DNA of 6,620 bases, from positions 1 through 6,620 of the forward strand of contig CAKZXL010000073.1 of NCBI GenBank assembly GCA_937883885.1. The letters run 5' to 3'. Below, piece after piece: positions 1-5,840 of this stretch (positions are counted from its first letter, which is position 1; each line of letters starts with the position of its first letter). The translations under genes and the position numbers were made by a program. The DNA is from an uncultured Aquincola sp. (lineage in GTDB: Bacteria; Pseudomonadota; Gammaproteobacteria; Burkholderiales; Burkholderiaceae). The notes under the pieces are model-generated. The model was not told the DNA's origin. It worked only from the letters and a program-made list of their open reading frames with translations, and did not search any database.

Positions 1-71
1 GCATGCATGCCGAGCTGCTGCTGTTTGCGGCCACCCGCATCGAAGCATCTGGCTTGTTGAACCCTGGCTGA
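1..71 (+). CDS. Possible 3' end of a plus-strand gene cut by the window edge
   Basis: The third forward frame is open from the window edge to a TGA at 69-71 and reads HAELLLFAATRIEASGLLNPG at its end, with mostly G or C in third codon positions as in the other genes here. The other two forward frames look less gene-like: one has a run of Cys and stops at 60, the other is Arg/Pro-rich. If real, the gene ends 15 bases before the end of the convergent siderophore-interacting protein gene. About 22 residues are too few to name a family, and the stretch could simply be intergenic. Confidence 0.3.
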   Translation, partial: MHAELLLFAATRIEASGLLNPG

Positions 72-86
72 AGCCCCGGCGGCGCT

Positions 87-833
87 TCACAGGTCTTCGT
101 GGAAGCTCGAGCTGCCTGCCCGCCAGTAGGCCGAGATGCGGGCGGCCTCCTTCGGATGTCCGCGCTCGCCGAGCAGCAGGTCGCGCACCTGGGCCATCGT
201 GGCGGCTTCGCCGGCGGCCCAGGCAAAGCCTTCGCCCGCGGGCAAGGGTTGGGCTTGCAGGGCCTGCAGCAGCAGCTCGGGCGTGTCCAGCCATTGCAGG
301 TCCAGCGTGGCGGCGCTGGTCAGCGGGCGGCGGTCGGCTTCGGCCACCAGCAGGCGCACGATGGCGCGGGTGCCGGCCGGCAGTTCCTCCAAGCGGCGGT
401 GCACCGCGGGCAGGGCGGTGGCGTCGCCCACCAGCAGGTGCCAGTCGTAGTCGGTCGGCACCACCATCGAGCCACGCGGGCCGCCGATGGTGGCGGCATC
501 GCCCGGGCGGGCCTGGCGGGCCCAGTCGCTGGCGGCGCCGTGGCCGTGCAGCGCAAATTCGATGGTCAGCTCGCGGCGCGCCGCATCGAAGCGGCGCGGC
601 GTGTAGTCGCGGCGCACCGGCTCGGCGTCGGGCGTGTCGCCGGGCAGGATGAACTTGACGTGGTCGTCGAAGCCCAGCGAGACGAAGTCGGCCAGCGCCT
701 CGCCACCCAAGGTGATGGCGACGAAGCCGGGGCCCAGCGGCTCGGTGCGCAGCACCGTCAGCTCGCGGCGGCGCAGTTCATGGCGCACACGTTGCACGCG
801 GCGGGTGGGCAGGGTGGGGGTGTCGGTGGTCAT
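87..833 (-). CDS. Siderophore-interacting protein (FAD-dependent ferric-siderophore reductase family)
   Basis: A 248-residue cytoplasmic flavoprotein of the siderophore-interacting (ViuB/YqjH) family, which uses NAD(P)H and FAD to reduce ferric siderophores so that iron is released inside the cell. Seen in the sequence: the N-terminal FAD-binding barrel with the flavin motif RDYTPR at 75-80, the GGPRGS turn at 117-122 that contacts the cofactor phosphates, the family signature GDATALPA at 136-143 opening the pyridine-nucleotide domain, AWAAGEA at 204-210 and the terminal YWRAG at 236-240. The length is normal for the family and no key motif is missing. The start at 833 fits the beginning of the divergent control region; no strong ribosome binding site precedes it. 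The divergent MarR gene is the likely regulator, an arrangement like E. coli yqjH-yqjI, although YqjI belongs to the PadR family. The family call is firm; the actual siderophore substrate cannot be read from the sequence. Confidence 0.93.
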   Translation of the reverse strand: MTTDTPTLPTRRVQRVRHELRRRELTVLRTEPLGPGFVAITLGGEALADFVSLGFDDHVKFILPGDTPDAEPVRRDYTPRRFDAARRELTIEFALHGHGAASDWARQARPGDAATIGGPRGSMVVPTDYDWHLLVGDATALPAVHRRLEELPAGTRAIVRLLVAEADRRPLTSAATLDLQWLDTPELLLQALQAQPLPAGEGFAWAAGEAATMAQVRDLLLGERGHPKEAARISAYWRAGSSSFHEDL

Positions 834-855
834 GGTGGATCAGATAGGTGACAAT
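827..855 (+). promoter_or_regulatory. Weak candidate promoter of the MarR gene
   Basis: TGGTCA (827-832), 17 bases, then GACAAT (850-855); each hexamer matches four of six consensus bases. The -10 lies inside palindrome copy 1. Transcription from here would start near 862, leaving an almost leaderless message for the ATG at 866, which would make the two upstream start codons unusable. This is pattern matching only. Confidence 0.25.
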
Positions 856-859
856 GTCA
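849..859. promoter_or_regulatory. Operator-like palindrome TGACAATGTCA, copy 1
   Basis: Five-base arms TGACA/TGTCA around a central A. The same 11 bases recur at 880-890, and the match extends to TGACAATGTC(A/T)-rich flanks ending in CCAT. Copy 1 covers the predicted transcription start of the leftward siderophore-interacting gene and the possible -10 box (GACAAT, 850-855) of the regulator gene, so occupancy would block both. MarR dimers typically bind short palindromes of this size; binding by the neighbouring MarR protein is inferred. Confidence 0.65.
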
Positions 860-1336
860 TCCATCATGAGACCTAAAGTTGACAATGTCAACCATGCCGC
901 CGCTGATGAGGTCTTCGACGCGATCCATGCGCTGATGCACCTGTACCGGGGCCGGCAATACCGGTTGCTGCGCGAAAGCGCCCACGACATCACCCACCTC
1001 GAAGACAAGGTGCTGGGCTTTTTCGCCCGCCACCCGGGCGCAATGGCCGGCGATCTGGCCACGCATTCGGGCCGCGACAAGGCGCAGATCGCGCGGCTGG
1101 TCACCGGCCTGAAGGAGCGCGGGCTGCTGCAGGCGCAGGTGGACGAGACCGACCGCCGCAAGATCCGGCTGCACCTGAGCGAGGCAGGCCGCCAGCTGCA
1201 GCGCGACAACCAGCGCGCACTGAGCACCGTCGCCCGGCAAAGCCTGGAAGGCCTGAGCGACGCCGAGCGCCAGCAGCTGCTGGCGCTGCTGCAGCGGGTG
1301 CGGGCGAACCTGGCCGATGGCGACGGCAGCGGATGA
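854..1336 (+). CDS. MarR-family transcriptional regulator
   Basis: A winged helix-turn-helix repressor-type protein of 160 residues from the ATG at 854, a normal MarR length. Helix 1 runs through about 18-42 (VFDAIHALMHLYRGRQ), the winged-helix domain spans about 50-112, the recognition helix is DKAQIARLVTGLKERG (75-90) and the wing is DETDRRKIRLHL (97-108); a C-terminal helix at about 136-152 completes the dimer interface. There is no cysteine, so OhrR-type thiol sensing is excluded, but the N-terminal half carries six or more His. Start choice is open: GTG 848, ATG 854 (with AGG five bases upstream) and ATG 866 share the frame, and 866 alone would place palindrome copy 1 outside the gene. 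It probably represses itself and the divergent siderophore-interacting gene through the palindromes. Its ligand is not visible. It ends three bases from the convergent kinase gene. Confidence 0.9.
   Translation: MSSIMRPKVDNVNHAAADEVFDAIHALMHLYRGRQYRLLRESAHDITHLEDKVLGFFARHPGAMAGDLATHSGRDKAQIARLVTGLKERGLLQAQVDETDRRKIRLHLSEAGRQLQRDNQRALSTVARQSLEGLSDAERQQLLALLQRVRANLADGDGSG
863..891 (-). promoter_or_regulatory. Probable sigma-70 promoter of the siderophore-interacting gene
   Basis: On the minus strand, a perfect -35 TTGACA (891-886) is followed by a 17-base spacer and CATGAT (868-863), matching four of six bases of the -10 consensus. Transcription would begin near 856, giving a leader of about 23 bases before the ATG at 833. 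The -35 lies wholly inside palindrome copy 2 and the start point inside copy 1, an ideal layout for repression. Confidence 0.55.
879..891. promoter_or_regulatory. Operator-like palindrome TTGACAATGTCAA, copy 2
   Basis: Six-base arms TTGACA/TGTCAA around a central A, a better palindrome than copy 1. The centres of the two copies (854 and 885) are 31 bp apart, close to three helical turns, so two dimers would sit on the same DNA face. The leftward arm is itself a perfect -35 hexamer for the siderophore-interacting gene. This copy lies within the coding sequence of the regulator for every plausible start upstream of it. Confidence 0.7.
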
Positions 1337-1339
1337 GTT

Positions 1340-2371
1340 CTAGGCTGGGAACACCACCCGCACGCAAGTCCCGGTCCCTTGCGGCCCGGGCCGCAACTCC
1401 ACCGTGCCGCGCAGCGACGAGGCGAAGCCCGACAGGATCTTCATGCCCAGCCGCTCGCTGCGGTGGCTGTCGTAGCCCTCGGGCATGCCGCGGCCGTTGT
1501 CGGTGATGGCCAGCTCCAGCTGCTGTGCATCCAGCGGCTGCAGGTTCACCACGATGCGGCCGGCCGCGCCCGGCTCGAAGGCGTGCTTGAGCGCGTTGCT
1601 GATGACTTCCAGCACGATCATCGACAGCACCGTGGTGCGGTCGATGTCGAACACCAGGTCGGCTGCCTGGACCTGGCATTGCACCTGGTCGGCTTCGGCC
1701 GCCTGCAGGATGTCGTTGCACATCTCGCGCAGCCGCTCGGCCAGCGGCTGGTCGGCGGCGGCCGGGTCGTGCAGGCGGCGGTGGATGTGCGAGAAGAGGT
1801 TGAAGCGCCTGCGGGCTTCGCGCAGGGCGGCGGTGGCCTCGGGGTTGTGGCGCAGTTGCCGCTCCTGCACCGCCAGCACGCTGCCCACCAGGGTGAGGTT
1901 GTTGGCCACGCGATGCTGCAGCTCCTGGAACAACGTGGTGCGTTGCGCCAGCAGCGCCTGCGAGCGTTCCTGGCTTTGTTCCAGCTGCCGCGTCACCTGC
2001 GACAGCAGGTCGATGACCACGATGTCCACCACGCTGATGAGCAAGAAAAAGCCGATGGCCAGCGCCGAGGTGCCGTCCAGCGCGAAGCTCTGGCGCGGCA
2101 CGATGAACCAGTACCAGGCCGCCAGGATGGACAGCAGTCCGCACAGCGCGCCGGGCCAGCGCCCGCACACCACGGTGCTGAGCAGGATGGCCGGAAAGAA
2201 GGTGAGGAACGGAAAGCCGTTGCCCAGCATCGGGTCGACGGCGAAGCGCGCGACGAGCGCCAGCACGAACGCCCCGATGGCCACCGGGTAAGCCAGCAGC
2301 GGGCGGGCGTGGAAGCGCGCTGTCCAGCGGATGAAGCGCAGCGTGAGGCTGGGACGCGGTAGGTCGACCAT
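1340..2371 (-). CDS. Membrane sensor histidine kinase (DUF4118 / HisKA_2 type)
   Basis: A 343-residue inner-membrane kinase. The N-terminal half has about four hydrophobic helices (roughly 24-43, 54-70, 74-90 and 103-123) of the DUF4118/KdpD-like type, with the family-like stretch FPFLTFFPAILLS at 53-65. A short coiled linker (125-148) leads to the phospho-acceptor box ELQHRVANN, with His153, of the HisKA_2 class, then an ATPase domain with N box EVISNALKHA (255-264), DNGRGMP (291-297), LGMKIL (308-313) and GTG (332-334). All catalytic motifs look intact. The frame stays open to an ATG at 2476, but those extra 35 residues are Arg/Pro-rich and overlap the upstream gene in a different frame, so ATG 2371 is preferred. 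No response regulator lies in the window. The gene starts 43 bases after the DUF2894 stop on the same strand, so it may share the motor operon's transcript. The signal is unknown. Confidence 0.92.
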   Translation of the reverse strand: MVDLPRPSLTLRFIRWTARFHARPLLAYPVAIGAFVLALVARFAVDPMLGNGFPFLTFFPAILLSTVVCGRWPGALCGLLSILAAWYWFIVPRQSFALDGTSALAIGFFLLISVVDIVVIDLLSQVTRQLEQSQERSQALLAQRTTLFQELQHRVANNLTLVGSVLAVQERQLRHNPEATAALREARRRFNLFSHIHRRLHDPAAADQPLAERLREMCNDILQAAEADQVQCQVQAADLVFDIDRTTVLSMIVLEVISNALKHAFEPGAAGRIVVNLQPLDAQQLELAITDNGRGMPEGYDSHRSERLGMKILSGFASSLRGTVELRPGPQGTGTCVRVVFPA

Positions 2372-2395
2372 CAAGACATCGGTGGGCTGACGGCC

Positions 2396-2401
2396 ATCAT
2401 A
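2396..2401 (-). promoter_or_regulatory. Candidate -10 element before the kinase gene
   Basis: On the minus strand, TATGAT matches five of six bases of the -10 consensus in the short DUF2894-kinase gap, about 25 bases upstream of the kinase ATG. No good -35 hexamer is found 16-18 bases upstream, so if used it would need an activator or be weak. Otherwise the kinase depends on read-through. Confidence 0.25.
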
Positions 2402-2414
2402 TCTGTGCGACGTG

Positions 2415-3005
2415 CTAATGGTTGCCGCGGCGGCGGTCGGTGGCGGCCGGTTTGCGGGGCGCCGCACCGGCCGCATTCAACTGGTCCAGCCACAGCAGCG
2501 CATCCACCTGTTGCACGAAGTGGTCCAGATAGCCGGGCGAGAGCTCGCCCATCAGACGCAGGGCCCGGTGCACCAGCTGCTGCGAGTTCAGCGGCCCCGC
2601 GTTGTCGGGCACCACGGCCAGCGACTGGCTGAGCCGCCGCTCGGCGCTCAGGCGCGACCAGGTGCTGCGGAAGTCGCGCAGCGTGCGCAGTTCCGGCTCG
2701 GCGGGCGCATGGGCGGCCAGCGCGGCCAGCAACTGGCCCAGCGGGCTGGTGGGGGCGGGCGCTGCGGGGCGTGCGGCCGCCGCCACCGCAGCAGCGGGCG
2801 CTGCAGCGCGCAGCGCGTCGTCATAGGCCGCCGCCAGTTGCTGCAGCCGCTGCGCCAGCCGCTCGGCCGCCAGGCCGTGGTGGCCGGCCGCCCGCTGCGC
2901 CATCGCCTCGATCAGCCGGAAGCGCACCGGGTCGTGGCGCTGCGCGCCCTGGGCGCGGCGCTCGGCCAGCCAGTCGGCCAGGGGCGCGGTGGCGGTCTCA
3001 GTCAC
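2415..3005 (-). CDS. DUF2894 family protein, last gene of the motor operon
   Basis: A 196-residue protein, with no signal peptide or membrane helix, so presumed cytoplasmic. It matches the uncharacterised DUF2894 family: an N-terminal helical part (8-66, including HDPVRFRLIEAMAQRAAGH), an Ala/Pro-rich linker (about 67-103) and the conserved C-terminal block with LRDFRSTWSRLSAERRL (109-125), DNAGPLNSQQLV (134-145), LMGELSPGYLDHF (151-163) and DALLWLDQ (168-175). The tail (181-196) is basic. The start chosen is GTG 3005, which overlaps the preceding OmpA-like stop by eight bases and suggests coupled translation. The frame is open to an ATG at 3140, but that extension is Arg/Pro-rich and merely reads the OmpA-like gene in another frame. 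The function is unknown. Its constant place after a MotA/MotB-like pair in Burkholderiales suggests a cytoplasmic partner of the motor tail (inference). Confidence 0.85.
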   Translation of the reverse strand: MTETATAPLADWLAERRAQGAQRHDPVRFRLIEAMAQRAAGHHGLAAERLAQRLQQLAAAYDDALRAAAPAAAVAAAARPAAPAPTSPLGQLLAALAAHAPAEPELRTLRDFRSTWSRLSAERRLSQSLAVVPDNAGPLNSQQLVHRALRLMGELSPGYLDHFVQQVDALLWLDQLNAAGAAPRKPAATDRRRGNH

Positions 3006-3708
3006 GGCGCGGGGCGGGGGTGGCAGGGGCGGGCGCCGCGGCCGAGGCGGCCCGGCCCGGCCGGGTCGCGCCGCGGGCGGGGCGCTGCATCGGCGACATC
3101 TCCACCCGGCGGTTTTTCGCCCGGCCCTCGGCATCGGCATTGCTGGCCACCGACTGCTGGGCGCCGAAGGCCGCCGCGAACACGTAGGGCGCCGGCAGAC
3201 CTTCTTCGATCAAGGCGCGTGTGACGGTGAGGGCGCGCTGGGCCGACAGCTCCCAGTTGTCCTCGAAATGCTTGCTGCGATCGCGCACGCCGCGGTCGTC
3301 GGTGAAGCCGCTGACCATCAGCATCTCGTCGCGTTCCTTCAGGTAGGCGGCCAGCGGCCGGGCCAGGCTGCGCAGCAGGCGCCGGCCCTCGGGCTGCAGC
3401 TCGGCCGAGTTGAACTCGAACAACAGGCTGCCGCTGATGCCGATGCGGCCATCCACCAGCGAGACGCGGCCGGCCGCCAGCGGCCCGGCCAGCACCTGTT
3501 CCAGCGTCTGCCGGCGCTGGGTTTCGGCCTGGCGCTGCGCCACCTCGGCCTGCAGCCGGTGGCTCAGGTCCAGCTGCTGGCCCACCACATAGACCAGGAT
3601 CAGCACGAAGGCGCCCAGCAGCCCGGCCATCAGGTCGCCGAAGGCGGCCCACACCGGCGCGCCGGCCTCCTCGGCGCCGTCTTCAGGGGTGTCCCAGGCC
3701 AGGCTCAT
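2998..3708 (-). CDS. MotB/ZorB-like OmpA-family protein (peptidoglycan-anchored ion-channel subunit)
   Basis: A 236-residue one-pass inner-membrane protein: short acidic N-terminus (1-17), one membrane helix (about 19-42, VWAAFGDLMAGLLGAF onward), a periplasmic heptad-like linker (45-75), an OmpA-type peptidoglycan-binding domain (about 84-206) and an Ala/Pro/Arg-rich tail (207-236). Asp25, in the sequence FGDLMAG at the start of the helix, sits where MotB and ZorB carry the proton-binding Asp. OmpA-domain landmarks are LLFEFNSAELQPEG (95-108), GFTDDRG (134-140), NWELSAQRA (151-159) with the ligand-binding Arg158, and NRRVEM (199-204). The usual GHTD reads GFTD. The ATG shares an ATGA with the stop of the DUF802 gene, so the two are translationally coupled, as expected for subunits of one complex. 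The likely role is the peptidoglycan-anchored core of a proton-driven motor; the family is certain, the biological task is not. Confidence 0.92.
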   Translation of the reverse strand: MSLAWDTPEDGAEEAGAPVWAAFGDLMAGLLGAFVLILVYVVGQQLDLSHRLQAEVAQRQAETQRRQTLEQVLAGPLAAGRVSLVDGRIGISGSLLFEFNSAELQPEGRRLLRSLARPLAAYLKERDEMLMVSGFTDDRGVRDRSKHFEDNWELSAQRALTVTRALIEEGLPAPYVFAAAFGAQQSVASNADAEGRAKNRRVEMSPMQRPARGATRPGRAASAAAPAPATPAPRRD

Positions 3709-5840
3709 GCGTCGCTGCCGGCCAGTGCGCGCTGGCGGCCCAGTTGCTGCAGGTCGTGCACGATCTGCTGCTGCGAACTGATGCTGAGGTCGATGACCTC
3801 ACGCGCCTGCGCCACGTAATAGGCCAGCTGCTCGTCGCTGCGCGCCAGCGACTGGCCGAGCGCGGTTTCGATGCGCTGCAGCTGCGCGCCGAGCTGTTCG
3901 CTGGTCTGGCTGAACTGCTGCACCGCGGTGCCGAAGGCTTCGCCCAGGCTGGCCACTTCCACCGCGCTGCCGGTCAGCTGCGCGGCCACCTCGGCCATGC
4001 GGCCTTCGTGCGCTTCGGTACTGGCGGCCAGGCGCTGGCCCAGGCCGTCCAGCAGCTCGGCCGACGAGGTCACCAGCGTGTCGATGGCCTGGCGCTGGCC
4101 CTGGCTGGCGTGCTGTACGGATTCCAGCAGCGTGCCCAGGGTCTGCAGCACGCGCTCGCGTTCGGCCAGCATCGCGTTGTCGCGGGCCATGCTGTCGCTG
4201 AGCTTGTCGCGCAGCTCGTGGATCACCTCTGCCGCGGCGCGCGGCGCATCGGCCGCCGCCTGCAGCACCGTGCCGATCTCGGCCAGCGTGCGCTGGCCGG
4301 TCTGCTCAAAAGCCTGCTGCAGCGTACCGGCCATGCCGTTCAACTGGCCGGTCCAGGCCGCCAGGCGCTGGGCATCGGCCTCGGCCAGGCTGCTCTGCAG
4401 GCCGGCATGCACCCGCTCCACCGATTGCAGCAGCGCCGCGGCCTGCTGCGCAAAGCCGCTGGCGGCGGCGTCCATCGCCTGCTGCAGCGCGGCGGTGGCC
4501 TGCTGCTGCTGGTGCTGCAGCGTCTCGGCGGTGGTGAGCTGCAGCGCCTGCAGCTCGGCCGCAGCGGCCTGGTGCAGGCGCTGCTGTTCGGCGGCGCTGG
4601 CTGCCTGCGCCCGCTGCTGCTCGGCCACCGTGGCCTGCTGCAGCCGCTGCTGCTCAGTGGCCAGGGCTTGCCAGCGGTTGGCCACGGATTCGGCGGTGTG
4701 GTCCAGCCGCTGGGCTACCGCGTCCACCATCGCGGCGGAACGCTGCTCCAGCCGCTCGGCCAGCGCATCCAGCCGCGTCTGCCAGTGCTGCGCCTGGCCG
4801 GCCTGTTGCTGCTGGTGGTCGGCCAGGGCGCGCTGCCAGTGGTCGGCCACGCGGGTGTGGGCGCTTTCCACACGCTCGGTCAGCGCCTGCAGCTGGCGGT
4901 CCAGGCCGCCGGCCAGCGTGGCCTGCAAGGCCTGCGTTTCGCGGGCGATGCCGGCCATGGTGGCTTCCACCACCGGTTGCAGCGTGGCGCCGGCGGCGCG
5001 GGCGCTGGCGGCCAGGCTCTGCTCCAGAGAGCGGCCCACCGACGCGGCCAGCTGGGTATAGGCCAGACCCGCCTGTTCATGGAAGCGGGCCTGCTCGTCG
5101 GCCAGCCGGCCGCCCAGCGTCTCGCCCTGGCGCTCGATGCCGGCCATCAAGGCCTGCAGCCGGTCCACCAGCAGCGGCAGCGTCTCGGCCTGCTGCTGCA
5201 GCAGGCGCAGCTGTTCGTCACGGCGGTGGGCTTGCGAATGCACCCGAAGCGGGCCGGCGATCAGGCTGTCCAGTTGCTGCAGCACCTGCAGCCGCTGGCG
5301 GCGCAGCAAGGCCGACATCAGCCCCAGCATGGCCGAAGCGGCGATGCCCGCCACCGAGGTGCCGAAGGCCAGCCCCAGGCCCTTGACCGGCGCCGACAGC
5401 GAGGCGCGGATCGACGCCAGGTCGGTGGCGCTGTCCAGCGCCAGGCCGGTGCCGTTGAGCGTGACCACCATGCCCAGGAAGGTGCCCAGCATGCCCAGCA
5501 GCACCAGCAGGCCGGTCAGGTAGGGGGTGAGTGCGGGGCCGGGGAGGGCGCTGCGCTCACCCTCGATGCGCAGCCGCACCGGCTGGCGCAGCGCCGCGGG
5601 CAGGCGGACCAGCCAGCCCGCCAGGTCGGCCTGCGGCGCCGCCGGGTCGGCCAGCGCGGCCTGCAGCGCTTCGGTGGCGGCGCGGTGGCGGCGCAGCTCC
5701 AGCGCGCCGGCCAGGTAGGTGGCGGCGATCAGCGCCATCATCAGCAGCGCCAGCGGGCTGCGGCCGGCATAGCCCGCGGCCACCCAGGCGATGGCGCCCA
5801 GGCCGGCCGCGAACACGGCATGTGGAAGGTGTCGGTTCAT
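3705..5840 (-). CDS. DUF802 protein: MotA/TolQ/ExbB-like channel with a long coiled-coil tail
   Basis: A 711-residue inner-membrane protein. Four membrane helices are visible: a hairpin at about 7-24 and 28-47, then the two core helices at 104-128 (TGLLVLLGMLGTFLGMVV) and 152-178 (VKGLGLAFGTSVAGIAAS). The core pair matches the MotA/TolQ/ExbB channel fold; Thr120 and Thr161 are placed like the channel-lining Thr of ExbB and TolQ. From about 180 to the end the protein is one long, mostly helical, Gln/Ala-rich cytoplasmic tail. It includes an 11-residue repeat (396-439) and the DUF802 region, whose last part is strongly family-like (GSAVEVASLGEAFGTAV at 624-640; SDEQLAYYVAQAREVIDLS at 668-686). 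It is far longer than flagellar MotA (about 295 residues); ZorA of Zorya defence systems has the same plan of channel plus tail. The start shares ATGA with the DUF3348 stop. It probably forms a pentamer around a dimer of the OmpA-like protein (family knowledge); its purpose is unknown. Confidence 0.9.
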   Translation of the reverse strand: MNRHLPHAVFAAGLGAIAWVAAGYAGRSPLALLMMALIAATYLAGALELRRHRAATEALQAALADPAAPQADLAGWLVRLPAALRQPVRLRIEGERSALPGPALTPYLTGLLVLLGMLGTFLGMVVTLNGTGLALDSATDLASIRASLSAPVKGLGLAFGTSVAGIAASAMLGLMSALLRRQRLQVLQQLDSLIAGPLRVHSQAHRRDEQLRLLQQQAETLPLLVDRLQALMAGIERQGETLGGRLADEQARFHEQAGLAYTQLAASVGRSLEQSLAASARAAGATLQPVVEATMAGIARETQALQATLAGGLDRQLQALTERVESAHTRVADHWQRALADHQQQQAGQAQHWQTRLDALAERLEQRSAAMVDAVAQRLDHTAESVANRWQALATEQQRLQQATVAEQQRAQAASAAEQQRLHQAAAAELQALQLTTAETLQHQQQQATAALQQAMDAAASGFAQQAAALLQSVERVHAGLQSSLAEADAQRLAAWTGQLNGMAGTLQQAFEQTGQRTLAEIGTVLQAAADAPRAAAEVIHELRDKLSDSMARDNAMLAERERVLQTLGTLLESVQHASQGQRQAIDTLVTSSAELLDGLGQRLAASTEAHEGRMAEVAAQLTGSAVEVASLGEAFGTAVQQFSQTSEQLGAQLQRIETALGQSLARSDEQLAYYVAQAREVIDLSISSQQQIVHDLQQLGRQRALAGSDA
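4524..4655 (-). repeat. Four 33-base units encoding an 11-residue repeat in the DUF802 tail
   Basis: Residues 396-439 of the DUF802 protein form four consecutive 11-residue units, starting at Glu396, Glu407, Glu418 and Glu429. The first three begin EQQR and the fourth ELQA; each ends in a small-residue run (ATVA, ASAA, AAAA, TTAE). Eleven-residue (hendecad) spacing favours a straight rather than supercoiled helix bundle. The DNA units are diverged in sequence, so this is an old protein-level repeat, not a recent tandem duplication. Confidence 0.75.

Noticed and set aside
99..851. 250-residue open frame on the plus strand over the siderophore-interacting gene
   Set aside because: It has no recognisable motif and low-complexity Gly/Gln/Arg composition; the minus strand carries all the family motifs.
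1320..1350. Bidirectional terminator between the convergent MarR and kinase genes
   Set aside because: The gap is three bases and no stem-loop with a U-tract could be found on either strand.
1379..2362. 327-residue open frame on the plus strand over the kinase gene
   Set aside because: It is rich in His, Gln, Arg and Gly with no membrane or catalytic signature; the kinase frame is complete and convincing.
2372..2476. N-terminal extension of the kinase to ATG 2476
   Set aside because: The extra 35 residues are Arg/Pro/Ala-rich, overlap the DUF2894 coding end in another frame, and precede a natural start at 2371.
3006..3140. N-terminal extension of DUF2894 to ATG 3140
   Set aside because: The added residues are an Arg/Pro-rich shadow of the OmpA-like gene; the family-like region begins after GTG 3005.
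4440..4680. CTG/CAG-rich tract as a microsatellite
   Set aside because: The triplets are interrupted and follow Gln, Leu and Ala codons of the coiled-coil tail; the real periodicity is 33 bases at protein level.
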